Positions 12,121 to 23,391 of a stretch of DNA of 64,000 bases are shown here, one piece after another. The notes below the pieces were generated by a model. The model did not search any database and was not told where the DNA came from. It saw only the letters and a program-made list of their open reading frames with translations. The position numbers and the translations under genes are program-made. Every line of letters begins with the position of its first letter. The first letter of the stretch is position 1. Source of the DNA: Adineta vaga (Eukaryota; Rotifera); the NCBI GenBank assembly GCA_021613535.1, contig CP075495.1, positions 248,001 through 312,000 on the forward strand. The letters are read 5' to 3'.

Positions 12121-12860
12121 TCTGTTTAGCTCTCAACCGTGTGAGAACATGTTTCGAAATGCGAGAGCATTGACAAGGCCTTTTCGACTATGACAAATTT
12201 CAATATGCAACAATTCCTTTCAAAAACAAGGAAAATTTCAATATTGAATGATATTAAATGTTATGAAGAATCAAATAAAAATTCCAATGCAATTAAATTT
12301 CCTATACATTACAAGCAAAAGCGAAACAATACATCAGCATCAATATTAACAAATACAAATGAAATTAAGATGGATATTATCGAAGAAACCATTCATAATG
12401 CTTATGAATATGCAAAATCATCCATTGAAAAATTAGAAATGTCTTCGCTTTTAAAAAAAATGCATTTAAATTAGATGGTTTATGTTTAAATACACGTATT
12501 GTTTTACAAAAATTGATTTATATAACTGATAATTTTATATCAAATGATGACGATATTGAATATGATAGTGGTTTTGATGAAGAAATCAATGATGATTCAT
12601 CAACATTAAACATTAGTAGCCAAAGTGAAGATGAAGGTTCAGAAGAAGAAACTGAAACGAACTCAAAGAATCATTACCATGGAATGAGAATTTATTCTAA
12701 TGTTGCCGATAAAGACAAATACAAATTTTTCAAAATTAAAATTAATGGAAAGAAAAAATTTATCCACAAACAAACTGCCGTATGGTATTTGACTAATGGA
12801 AACAATCGATTATCATCAGATAGAACGCTACGTGTTCAACAAACGCATAAACAAACATGA
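12121..12860 (+). pseudogene. C-terminal part of the transposase-like gene, frameshifted
   Basis: Just after a TTTAG acceptor the sequence reads QPCENMFRNARALT. Continuing to the PFSTMTNFNMQQFL segment requires a one-base shift near 12175. A stop at 12472-12474 separates this from an acidic segment (12513 on) ending KQTAVWYLTNGNNRLSSDR and a stop at 12858-12860. Order and spacing fit the end of the upstream transposase-like gene. At least one frameshift is visible. Confidence 0.45.
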
Positions 12861-14115
12861 AGGTATTATTATTTGAAAATTACGTCAAAAAGGAGAAGAA
12901 CTCTTCTATTTCTTTCTATTGTAAAACTTATTCTGTACAATATATAACTGAAAAAAGATGTTGAGGATCCAATAAAATATATTTGTGATTTTGATGCGAT
13001 CATTTCACTTTTGTTTAGATCAGATTGGCTGCTTTTTTTAACGCAATAAAGACTACTTAGTAAGACTATGTCTAATTTATTCAAATCCATTGATTAACAA
13101 CGAATTTGTTTCTAATTCTTACACAATCTTTATATCGTATGTTTTTTCCACATGTTAGCATATCCAATAATGAGATAACCAGCTAAGAAGCAATTGTAAA
13201 TTTTAATTTCCAAAATACAGTAGTTAGAGATCGTTTTTGCATATACCAATCAGTCGGAATGGATGGAAATGTACAAGAATGCAAGAGAATGGCTGGGAAT
13301 GCGAAAGAATGTACGGGAATGCATGAGAATGTGCGGGAATGCACCAGAATACCGGAATGCCGGAATAAGATTTTTACCCCTCGAGTTCATCTATCTTTAG
13401 ACAACGAGGAAATAGGCACAAGTATGGCGTCTTGTAAGATACCACTATAGCAAATATTATGTCATCGTTTCGAGCAGCGAAAATAAAGCATTTTATTTTT
13501 CCACTTTTTCCTTTTTTTTATTTAAAATCCTCTTTTTTTTCGAAGGTTGATCCTATATTTTCCTCTTTTTCAACAAACTACCAGTGGCATACCAGTTCTT
13601 GAGTTGGAAGGCTCATTTTTTTGTATTCTGATGTTAGCATATTGTGTCGTCTGATCAATTAGCCGTTGGATCTTTTGAGTGTATGACGGATATTTTATAT
13701 AATTCTTTACAAAGTATTCATTGTTTGTTTGATTGTGTTAATTAGGTTTAATAGAATGGTATGAGAGCGTGTCGTATTTATTCGCCCCTTATCAGATTAG
13801 GTAATCACTTTCTCTATTTCGTCGATATTCTTTTCACAAGTAACGCTCGTCGTGCCGACTCACTTAACCCTCGACTGTGGAAGACAGGTACTTTCTGCAT
13901 GTGCCAATAGTTAGACAAATCGATAAAGCAACTTTATGTAGGAGGAAATGATTCAAAAATTTTTACTCAAATATATTTATTTTTAATTTCGAAAAAGAAA
14001 ATACTGAATTTTTATGTAAAATCATTGAGGATAAAACGTGTTTTGATCAGGAGCTTACAATATCACATAAGTATTAACAGTCGCATGCAAAATTAGGTAA
14101 AACAAATAAAGATCG
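12861..14115. other. Intergenic
   Basis: No gene recognised apart from the short GGAATG-type repeat at 13256-13366. It may include the unmapped 3' terminus of the Helitron that ends its coding region at 14116. Confidence 0.4.
13256..13366 (+). repeat. Degenerate GGAATG-type tandem repeat
   Basis: About eleven short units of the form GGAATGNNNGAGAATG or GGGAATGCNN in direct tandem. The 63-codon open frame across it (13259-13450) is low-complexity and not considered a gene. Confidence 0.65.
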
Positions 14116-15753
14116 TTAGAAACATTCAGCAAAGCGCAGTTGTATTTCTGTATATAGCTTATCTAGTCTTTCTGACTCAGCAAGTTGCGATTTAGTTGGT
14201 TTGATTAATAAAGTTTTGTAATCGAAATGCCTTAAAATAATTAAATCAGTCAAACGTTTTACACGTGACAATGGTACATAAATTGCAGCAATATCATCAA
14301 TTCTGCTTGGTAATTTTAAATCAATGACAACATTATTTAAAGTTTGACCTTGATTTTTATGTGTTGTGATAGCAAATTCAGGTACAAGTGGCAATGCACG
14401 TCGCTTAATCGATAGAATTGTTTTCGAATGCGGTTTTGGTTTCTTATCTTTTGGTAGTAGGTCAGCGACGTTAATACGAAATGTTTGTTCCATCAATGGT
14501 ATCGGGATGAGATTTGATTGAAGTTGTTCGAAATTGCATTCAATCTTCGACCGAGCGACTTCAATGATGGCGTACAATGGTTTACGGATATATCGTGTAT
14601 TGTTGGGGAATGTTTCTGAGATACTGTCTGTTGAAACAGAATCTTCTTCATACACAAGTTGCCGAAAGATCCCATTCATTCCATTGATAAGACCCAATTC
14701 TATAGCAATATTTTGTGTTAACATGACAGGCATTCCAGGAACTAAAGGCAGAAGACCAGGTAAATGCTCTGTTCTGCTATCAGATAATTCTAACAACTTT
14801 TTAACTAACTTTGGATCTTCGATTGATTTGCCTTTACAATTGTCTTGAGCAGTGCACACCTTTAGTGCTTGACCCACTTCTACTGCTTTATGAATTGCTG
14901 CCTTATTGTTTAGTCTTGTCCGTACTTCGTTTCGGAACACGAAAATGGGCGCCTTAAAAGACGAAGATAAATAAGTATTCGATAGAAAAAGAGTTCTTTA
15001 CTTTATTCCAAGGTGGATCACATAGAGAATTGACTGACGGTTGTCCCACAACTCGTGTTAACAGTAACTCATAATCGTCATGGTTACATTGTCCAAGACG
15101 AAGTCGATCGAAAAGTTGAAGATATTGAGAATCTTCCGTTCGCATCTGTTGAGTGAGTTTCACAGCGCAGTTAATCTGGAGAATTAGAGAACGTGCAACA
15201 CGTTGTTGAATTTCCTTTTCATTGAGCGATTTGTCTGGGTTTTTTTTCGATGGTAAAGAAAAATCAGTATATAATGGTGCATCGAATATGGGTCGGTATT
15301 GCATATAATCACCGAAGAAAATGACGTTTACACCACCGAACGGAATTTGAGCATCGACATGTTTTGCAGAGCACATTATTCGATTAAGTTTTGCCAATAA
15401 ATGTAAACCAACCATACTTATTTCATCGATTAATAGATATTCAACCAGTCTCCACTCCTTTTCAAGTTTTGAATCACCTGCTTTAATGATTCGTGGCTGT
15501 CTAGAATTTCGTTGTTCACCTAAAAACGAATGAATGGTCATACCGCCAATTTCAGCAGCTGCAATCCCGGTAGGTGCAAGTTTTCGCATCATCTGCATCC
15601 TTTTGGTGATAACAAAGTATTTGCTAAGAGCACGAATAAGTTGTGATTTCCCTGTACCACCGCATCCAGGTATGCACATTATAAGTTGACCATTATTGTG
15701 ACCTAGAAAGACGATAAATATTATCTTCTGGTAGACTATATTATGAAAATACC
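14116..15753 (-). pseudogene. Helitron 1 helicase domain (PIF1 family)
   Basis: Exons join through two introns, 15703-15752 (50 bp) and 14953-15001 (49 bp), both GT-AG on the minus strand and frame-preserving. Walker A is GCGGTGKS (about 15650-15670), Walker B is LLIDEISMVG, and the C-terminal half (14116-14952) has ITTHKNQGQTL and YVPLSRVK, matching late helicase motifs of PIF1-like enzymes. It would unwind DNA 5'-3' during rolling-circle transposition. The domain itself appears intact; the break lies upstream in the linker. The stop is at the 14116 end. Confidence 0.85.
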
Positions 15754-17060
15754 TGTACGATATTGACTATCACCATCAAGATGACTCGTAATGATCATGA
15801 ATGCGGCACGTTGCTCTCTATTCAATGTGAACTCATCAGCAATACTTTTTTGAGTGGGAACATTGATTGTAATTGACACAACTGGAAGAATTGAACCACC
15901 ATTTGCGAGATTGCTGTTATTATTGTCACTAGTTGAATTCATTATTGTTACCATAGCATCTTTTGCAGCATGCATATCTGAAGATTTATCTGCTGTCTCA
16001 TGATTACCTGTAATTAAACTTCGTCTTGCTCGTTCTTTTTCTGTTTTCAATTGCGCTTGTCATTTCTTATTTAAATTAACTAAATTGTTGGTTGCAGCAA
16101 CAAATGGTCTAAGTTGTTGATTCATAGAGTCAGTAAATTCATTTGAGGTAGACGAACGGCTACCTACAAAAAAATCCATATTTATATTCTACTTTGGATC
16201 ACTAATTATCGCAAACTGTGACTCACTGGTTATATCGCTAAATCGTCCAACTTTTTCGACCGCCTCGATAGTTTCTTGAATATATTGATCTTCTGTTGTT
16301 CTTTTTTCGGCATTAGCTGCTGTAGTTGTATATTCATCTATGTCTTTTAACAACTCTGATAAAGCTTCATTATCATCTATATCGTCTTCACTGTCGAAAT
16401 TTCGATCTGTAGGTACAAGTACTGGATCGATTTCATTATCATCAGTTTGCGCTTCAGTAATAACTTGAAATAGGCGTGCATCACGGTCCTTCCTACATTC
16501 ATGTAAAAGTTGAATATTTTCTATAATCTTCCATGACTCAATGGAAATGTGTGGTTGACGAGAGTTGAAAGTGTCTTCCCAGGTTTGGTTAAAATCACAA
16601 AGATCAGCAGCGGTGCGCCAAGGTACGAAGAGTGTAAGGATAGCTCGACAATATCGGTCTCGAGTATCAACACGATCATGTCGAGGAATTTGTGGACCAT
16701 AAAGAATCGGCACATGCGGTTCACTGTATTTCATCAAAATATGTGTTTTTGCTTGTGGATGTTGACTTTGAAAAGCGTAACGCTCATTAGCTGGGCGACC
16801 TCTTTTGTTGCCTTCGTTTTCTCGCGATACCATATTTGTTGATAAATATCTCAAGTCAGTTGCATTCATCTTTTTTTATATACAGCGCTAACAAAATCAT
16901 ATAAACACATGCTGCTGAGAATATTGGAACGATATTGATAATCAATTCTTGTATTAACGAGTACGTAGTTTTTATCAGAATCAGGAGATTGAAGTTGGAA
17001 ATTTTCTTCATTGTTGTTCTCATCATTAGTAGTTACATCATCAGGCATATCATCATCAAC
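15753..17060 (-). pseudogene. Helitron 1 Rep-helicase linker, with nonsense codon
   Basis: Open segments 15753-16058, 16189-16869 and 16866-17048 link Rep to the helicase. The middle segment includes the FVPWRTAADL motif area that precedes the helicase in other Helitrons. A TGA at 16059-16061 lies in the frame otherwise continuous across about 16100-15753 (reading NKK-stop-QAQLKTEK), so this copy would not give a full Rep-helicase without readthrough. Confidence 0.7.
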
Positions 17061-17094
17061 TACGTCTAAAATTGAAAAATAAACGCAATAAGCA

Positions 17095-17810
17095 TTAGTG
17101 TTTATAAATAAATTGTTTACCTTCGGCTAAGTGTGTCAATTTTTGTTTTACTCGGATCTGATTAAGCTGTGCTTGTAAATATCGTTCAGTTTGAATTAGA
17201 AAAAGACCTTGAAATTTGTGTGTCGTGTAATGGTCATTCCAACTCATGAGATAAGAAGCAACCTGTACTCCAGATAGCTCTTGTTGAGAAGCAAGTGCAT
17301 TGTAACACCGTAAAACCAATTTTCGCGATTTTTCAATTATATTCTGTTGATTCGTTTGATGAGATGGATCCACGATAGTTGTAATACATTTTTGTACAAG
17401 AGAAAGTGTGTCATGGAAAGAGATACTCATTTTTGTTACATAGTCAGTAACATAATAGACAAGAGCTTTTGTATCACTGCCGCTCCAAATAAATTTGATA
17501 TCCATATTGGAACGACAAGCTGCTATAAGATACTCGTTAAAATTGTTGATCATTGGATCCGAGCGACGCATTGAAATATTGCCAGTGTCTGGATCAACCG
17601 TTGACACGCGGACTATTTTTCGTGGCATACGCATGCGACAAATTTTTTTGAGGCCTCCCTTCTTCTTGCAATATTTATAGCAAGTATCAGTGTGGTAATG
17701 AGTGTTGCCTGTTTCTACCAACTGTACTACATCTGCTCGAAATCTTGATGAAAAATTAGGCGATGATGGATTTGGAGCAAATGAGCAAGCTGGTATTATT
17801 TTTGAGTTTT
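17095..17810 (-). pseudogene. Helitron 1 Rep, two-tyrosine segment
   Basis: Contains a His/Cys cluster (THYHTDTCYKYC) followed further on by ALVYYVTDYVTK, the Y-x(n)-Y-x-x-K type signature of the Helitron Rep nuclease whose tyrosines attack DNA. It follows the HUH exon after a Ser/Pro-rich linker at about 17822-18146. Confidence 0.75.
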
Positions 17811-17821
17811 TATTTGAGGTA

Positions 17822-18142
17822 TTATTTGTATCTAAAATAGGAATTAGATGTTCTATCCTCTTCTAATAATTTACAATATCGTACTTCGTGTTGGTTGATC
17901 ACGAGTTGGTGTTCGCATTGATTGATGTTGAGACGGAGAACCAAAGGAAATAGTTGACGCGCAAGCTCGAACTGAGGGAGATTGTTGATCTCTTCTTTGT
18001 GTCGCTTGAACAGGAGACTGGGGTTCGTTTTTATCACCATCTGTCAAATCGATAGTGCGCAAGGTTGTGTAAATATTATTCTGTGAGCTTTTTTGAGGAG
18101 TATTAGATGAACTTGGTGCTATAGTATAACAAAGAGAGACAT
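17822..18142 (-). pseudogene. Helitron 1 Ser/Thr/Pro-rich linker
   Basis: Low-complexity segment between the HUH and two-tyrosine parts of Rep, including SSSNTPQKSSQNNIYTTLRT. The corresponding place in Helitron 2 (32150-32487) is also Ser/Pro-rich, with repeats. Likely a disordered linker. Confidence 0.5.
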
Positions 18143-19262
18143 TCAAACAAGAATAAAAAGAAAAAGAGCCGTGCTACTTGAATTTCCGGATACAGGTTTT
18201 TCCTTGAACTGATCTAAATCTTCTTTGATAATATCTTCCAAATAAGCTTTTAACTTTTCACGAAAATTGACATCTTGAATCTTTTCTTTAAGATCAGCGG
18301 ATTTCATATCATGAGCAAGCCAAATAAGCAAATGTAAATGGAGAGAACCTCGCCCTTGGCTTTCAACAGTGCCGAAATAAGCCTTTACGGGTCCAAGAAC
18401 ACCACCCATTATCATAGTATCCAAGATATTGGTGATCAATACGTGAAAAAATTTGGCAGTGGCAACTGGATGTGATGCTACAATTTCAGCTCTTTTGTAA
18501 GCATCCATAAGCTGTTCACTTTGAATATTGTCCAAATTAAGTTCAACCCCTGCAAAATATAGTGCTACAGGACTATGAATATCAGCGGGATTTATAGTAA
18601 GGAAGATGCTGGGTAATCCTTGATTATATATAAGTGCATGGATTTGTGTGCGCAAAGCCGTACGTGAATACGCTGAACCCATGACTCGACCACCAATAGT
18701 TTTAATATCTTGGAGAAGCTTGTTCAATGTACTGTTTGACTCCGCACGACTGTACGGTTGCTTCAAACTGTTCTGAAGAGCTATTTCAATATCTTTACTA
18801 TTTAACGATTGAATTTCATGGGCAGATGATCGAAAGTAAGGTTTTGTTGCTATCAGTTGAGCATGAAAACAGGCATCACGACGTTGTAACAGATTAAAAA
18901 TCACAAATATAAAACTCTCGCTTGTTTCAAAACGACGATCATTGTAAGATAATAGATATCGAATGTGCTCTCGAAAATTTACTTTAACTGGACGTGATTG
19001 ATCTTCGGGTGTGCCAAGTCCATAACAGAATAAAGTTGGATACAGACCTGCCAATAACTTCGGATTGAAGTATTCGTTGACAGGTTTTGATGAATGAGGA
19101 ATTAGGTAAATATTCTCGGTACTTGACTGATTGTTCTGTGTGTTATTTTTAATCTTGTTCAAAACGTAGGTAGAAATATCTTCTGAAGATACTAATGAGC
19201 CATTAACATCGAGAACAGCGCTGAGATAAACAAGCTATATGAAACAATTGATTTGTTAAATA
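18143..19262 (-). pseudogene. Helitron 1 Rep, HUH nuclease segment
   Basis: 339-residue open segment plus a short upstream exon. It matches the Helitron-like N-terminal domain: LFCYGLGTPEDQSRP, LQRRDACFHAQL, GGRVMGSAYSRT, SIFLTINPADIHSP and the metal-binding HUH motif in SLHLHLLIW (about 18318-18342). The nuclease cuts and joins single DNA strands in rolling-circle transposition. No break is seen within this part. Homologous segments: 31080-32123 and 53800-54360. Confidence 0.85.
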
Positions 19263-19265
19263 TTC

Positions 19266-19997
19266 TCACCTGTTACTGATAGGTATGGCATCTGCAGTAG
19301 TACATTCTTTTGGATCTAATAATGGATCAGAAACATATCCAGTTCGGTTAGATTGATCTTTTTCATCACTTATCTTTTGCTCTAAAGTTGACATAATGCA
19401 TTCTGGCACATCATCTTCCGGCAGTTGATTAATGTTTTGAAGATTTATATTAATTTTCTGATAAAGTATATTGTGCTTTTTCAACCATCGTAATGCTCGA
19501 ATAATTTTCTGCTCACGCACTGTGAGAATTTTTTTTAGTTGAATACGATCGGGTGGGCGAGCTCCAATAAATATTACTTTCAGTGTATCACATAAATCGT
19601 CAAGCGTAAGTGGTAAACTATCGACAATATTTGGTACATTTTGAAGAAAAGTTATGCAATTTCCTTTCAATGCTGTTTGAGCAGTGGTGGTTGAGTGAAA
19701 AGGCGAATGTAGTTTTATTATGCAACTATTATGACGATAAAATGAAATTAGTTTCTGTTCTGGAAGTGTCAATCCTTGTAGTTCAGCAGGTATGTCACCT
19801 ATCCACATATTATTAGCAGGTGCGAGCTTAGGGATAGATTTCTTCAAAAGGGCAGCATGACATTTTTCACAAAGCCTGCACATGTTCACTTTCTTCTGTT
19901 GAAATAAACCACTTTTGTATAAAATAACATTGTTCTGACAAAACAACGATGACGAACTAAGTACTGAGAGATCTAAACAAATAAAGTCTGTATGCAC
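19266..19997 (-). pseudogene. Helitron 1 zinc-finger / DUF6570-like domain
   Basis: Reads MCRLCEKCHAALLKKSIPK, then NNMWIGDIPAELQGLT and FIGARPP, a conserved region upstream of Rep in many Helitron proteins and comparable to DUF6570. It starts with a C-x2-C-x2-C type cluster. It is conserved with 30279-31028 and 47978-48570, the two other copies. Its role is unknown; nucleic-acid binding is plausible. Confidence 0.7.
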
Positions 19998-20712
19998 TTT
20001 GAAACCACGAAATTACCTTTGTTATTCGCAGTATGTTTCGTTGTTTCTATATGGCTGTTGCTGAGATTTTCATCGTCTTCGTGTAAATGTTTAATCAAAT
20101 CCTTGAGCTCTTCAGAAATTTTAAGTAGATGACCATTCGAGATTTTTAGGACTGGCATTGTTTTCGAGTCTTTCGCTCGAGTACGAACATTGCAAACTGC
20201 GCAAGTGACTTCAACCAACGTTGACATAGACATTTGTTCTAGAAACTGTTGTAAACGAGCCTCTTTCAACTCACGAGCAATTGGTTTAGGCCATACTTGA
20301 CCAACAGAAGGCTGTGACTCAACACTATTTCGGTCAATACCATTGTTTTCATATGATTGCTTTTGATATCGTTTTGCAAGTCTATTGGTTTTGCTTAGTT
20401 TCCTTTGTTGTTCGAGTCGATTTCGACGTTCCTCTTCAGTTTCATTCGTATGAATCGATTGGTGTTGTTCTATCTTTCTCAAGTCGATTATGACGCTGTT
20501 CTTCCGTTTCGTTCATACGACTTGATCGGCTGCGTTGTCTTTTCTTTTCAAGTTGAATTTGACGCTGATTTTCTCTATCACTTTTCCCATTTTGTATTGA
20601 GCCTGAAATCATTGGCCCAGCGAGGTCTTTCTCAACGCTGTCATCAGTTCGTATTCGTCTACTGGGAGAAGATTGAAATTCTGGTATTCTTATTTGGATA
20701 GAAGAACTATTC
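19973..20712 (-). pseudogene. Helitron 1 basic repeat region, frameshifted
   Basis: Short Arg/Glu-rich repeats (R-x-E-x-x-R type; NRLEQQRKLSKTNRLAKR) with a C-x2-C pair at VTCAVCNVRT. The frame changes near 20480: upstream sequence ends RLEKDRTTP and the next frame resumes LRKIEQHQS, which fits a small deletion. Homologous blocks are at 29640-30274 and 47040-47707. Confidence 0.65.
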
Positions 20713-21458
20713 TTAAATGTTTTCTTTTGAGGAGTCTAAACACTTAATATTAGTAGAAATTTGATGTGCTAATGATCGACTCACTACATTGATTGACGTT
20801 GAGTTACTGTGGCTGTCAGACTCTGTTTGTATATTTGGTGATAGAAGTGGAACAAAATGATTTGGACTCCATGTACCATTATCCATCGCTCGAGCAACGT
20901 TTTCGTTTTGAGCACGCGACCACAAAATAGCAATATTGAAATTAGCGATGGCAGTTAGAACAGGTGTAAAGACACTATCCCACAAAGTCATATATTGCTG
21001 GAAATCAATATTCGGATAGACACTTCGTATATTACATTGAAGAACATTACATAATGCGGCTACTTCATATAATTCAGAAAATGTATGATTTTTGCAAATG
21101 GATTTGATAGCAATGTCGATAGGTCCAATTAATTGTGAATACATGGTTTGATAATAATTTTCATGTGACATAAGTTCCATGATTGTTCGAACTAAAAATA
21201 TGTTCGAAATCAATCATACAACAGCATATGAGAAAAATAAATCCCTTTACCTCGTAATTCATCTGTCTTTACTGTTGAATTATTAAGGAAAACAATAATC
21301 GAATGGTATAAACAATTTCGATCACCAGGAACATCAACTGGAAGAAGATGATGCACATCATCGCCCGCTTTTTCAAGATATCTATTCGCGAACGGATCTA
21401 CCGTATGTTTTCTCTCGTCGAAAACTTGAATAAGATGAAATTGCAATGGTACCACCAA
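20713..21458 (-). pseudogene. Helitron 1 OTU-type cysteine protease
   Basis: Two exons (21458-about 21250 and 21213-20713). The first has DVPGDRNCLYHSI, the D-x-x-G-D-x-NC motif with the nucleophilic Cys of OTU deubiquitinase-like proteases. The second ends with NHFVPLL, carrying the catalytic His. OTU domains are known in animal Helitrons; their role there, perhaps protein processing or de-ubiquitination, is not settled. Both motifs are intact here. Confidence 0.8.
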
Positions 21459-21503
21459 TGATTCAATCTACACCATAATACACATCGAAATTTATTCATC
21501 ATT

Positions 21504-21990
21504 TTATTTCAACAAATTTACTTGTTGAATTCTTCTTACAACCAAACTAATTTCATCGTAGTACATAATATTTTCCGAACATTGTCCCAAAAGTTGAAGT
21601 AATCGTTGGAATTTTAGACCACGAGGCATTTTAATATATTCTGGGCAACAGTGGCCTGTGCAGCTTGCGTTACAAAAAATACATCGTGTACTTATGTTTC
21701 TGTCCCAATCAGTGTCAAAAGAGTGACATTGAGTGAAACAGTTTAACACAGTCGTTGGCACAGAAGTGCGATTGATTCTTCCGTCTAGAATTCCTCTGAC
21801 ATATCGGATTTGGCTCTCTTCGTCTTTGTGAATAATTATCATATTGTGTCAAACAATTTCTACGCGAATAATACTCATACAAATTCAGTTGTTGAAACGT
21901 GTTGGTATCTGCTGTTCTTTGAATCTGATTCTTCAAGTAACGGCTGCGTGTAGACAAATTTCTCTTTACTGAATATTTCTTACTGAACTC
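21504..21990 (-). pseudogene. Helitron 1 N-terminal Cys cluster
   Basis: Contains CIFC, then C-x3-CC, then KMPRGLKFQRLLQLLGQCSE. The same pattern starts the other two copies (28315-28480 and 46083-46243), so it is the conserved N-terminus, possibly a MYND-like zinc finger. More upstream sequence reads in an adjacent frame (21715-21957), suggesting a further exon or a shift. The Helitron 5' end must lie near 21990, next to a retroelement fragment. Confidence 0.6.
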
Positions 21991-22099
21991 TGGAGTTGTT
22001 TCATCGGAATAGTCTTCTTAATAATGCCTGTTTGGTAATTTTTCAACCTTCTGAAGCGGGAGTTGTTTTAGTTGATTCGATAATCGCTCAATCTGAACT

Positions 22100-22675
22100 C
22101 AATGATATAAAATATCTTCTATTTGTTGAGCTTCAGCGATTATTTCGTTTTATGAGGCATTGCGAGATTTTTTTATCATATTGAGTAAGTCGTCACGTAT
22201 CCGACATAGAAGATGTTGGGCTAGATCGATTTCAGTTTCATGCGGTTTTTGCTCTCTCCGGAGAGCACAAAGACGAACAAAAAAAGTCGTTTATGGTCTC
22301 ATTCTCCTGCTTACATTCATCCCATTGTGTTTCCAGCCTTGCTCTATGAATCAGTGGATTAAATTGCGTGAGAAATAATTCCGTAAATTCTTTCCGTGTT
22401 TCCGGTTGATGATGCGACTTACGCAACTGATAATACCATTCCAGAGCTGATTCTCGTAGGAACTGCGACATATCATTAGATAATATAACAGAATTACAGA
22501 CATACACTGATTTAACGTATTCTTGGACACGGATCAAGAACCCCGTCGGAATGTCCGAATGTTTTCCGTAAAATACTGAAATTTCCACCGAAGAAGGTAC
22601 AATGATTGAATATTTCTTACCATTTTTTAAAACTACTAATGATGCAGTTGTTGCATATTTCACTTCGAGCTTCAT
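22100..22675 (-). pseudogene. gag fragment of a second env-type element
   Basis: The minus-strand frame 22675-22238, with remnants to about 22100, is clearly homologous to the gag at 25857-27184 (shared pattern FLR-S-A-EWY-QLR-SH, then FTELFLTQFN and ENETIN). It directly follows the LTR at 22690-23247 in the direction of transcription. The arrangement therefore looks like LTR-gag-PR-env-LTR-gag, a tandem or LTR-recombined pair. It is truncated on the 3' side near the Helitron 1 end, and frames are broken at 22238. Confidence 0.7.
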
Positions 22676-22689
22676 TAAATATCAGTTTA

Positions 22690-23247
22690 ATAATAAACGT
22701 GTATCTTAATTTTCGATAAGTACCCGAGAGAGAGGATATAAGCAATACCGCAGATAACAATCGCACTAAGGGACGGAATAGTAGATAGACAACGTTATAA
22801 CGTGCAATATTTTATTTAATGCTAAAATGAAATAAAATATAACATTCGCATTTTAGAAAAAATCAAGAAGGTAAATGAAGGACATGGATATTCATACGCG
22901 TCACGAAAAATAGGATGCGCATGATGGCGATGAATCAAAGATCCAACTCAGATAATAACACTTACCGTGTGGTAAACCTATATTAAAGAGACATCGAAAA
23001 AATCTAATTTCTGCCGGAATGGCGAGAGTATAAATACTAGTTTAACAAAGGATACACATGATGAAAGAATAGAAGACTAAGGATAAAACAATGCGAGAAG
23101 GACAATAAGAACATAAAAAGTAGATAACACATATAGAAATGAAGGATAGATTAAAATAACAATGTAAAGTGTCGAAACAATGAAAGACCTTAAGAATACG
23201 ATGGGGAAAATATAGTGCCAGTATTGGCACATCCAGCGATCAAGATT
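22690..23247 (-). repeat. LTR (3' LTR of the env element, shared with the next gag)
   Basis: Sequence around 22950-23110 matches 27300-27481 with scattered differences (shared CTTACCGTGT, TTCTGCCGGAATGGCGAGAG, AAAACAATGC). Exact ends are uncertain; the upstream edge is probably near 23230. The two LTRs differ at many sites, so the element is old. Confidence 0.6.
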
Positions 23248-23271
23248 AGACGCGCTCCTGGACGTCTTTAC
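23248..23271 (-). promoter_or_regulatory. 24-nt hairpin motif near the 3' LTR
   Basis: AGACGCGCTCCTGGACGTCT plus TTAC, 22 of 24 bases identical to 3247-3270 in the short LTR element and in the equivalent position upstream of the 3' LTR. Confidence 0.6.
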
Positions 23272-23391
23272 GCAAGATACAAACAAAAGAGAGAGAAAGA
23301 GAAAACAAAGTGAATAAATAGAAAAAAGAAAAATTGATTGAAAAAAATTCTGTCTAGTCTTACGAGTTTGAATTATCCATCGATTGATTTT

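Larger units (their letters stand above)
14116..21990 (-). mobile_element. Helitron 1, nearly full length, OTU-bearing
   Basis: The minus strand carries, in order, a Cys-rich N-terminal cluster, an OTU-type cysteine protease, a basic repetitive region, a zinc-finger/DUF6570-like domain, a Helitron Rep domain with HUH and two-tyrosine motifs, and a PIF1-family helicase. This is the protein order of animal Helitrons carrying OTU. Rolling-circle transposition needs Rep and helicase in one protein. Exons are separated by introns of about 50 bp. Breaks seen are an in-frame TGA at 16059-16061 and a small frameshift near 20480. The DNA termini (5' TC, 3' hairpin-CTRR) were not located. Homologous copies lie at 28180-32490 and 46083-54360. 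Confidence 0.85.

Noticed and set aside
13259-13450. 63-codon frame over the GGAATG repeat
   Set aside because: Low-complexity translation of a tandem repeat; no homologous pattern or splicing context.
16521-16842. Overlapping open frames opposite and offset to Helitron 1 coding exons
   Set aside because: Shadows of the Helitron frames without recognisable domains.
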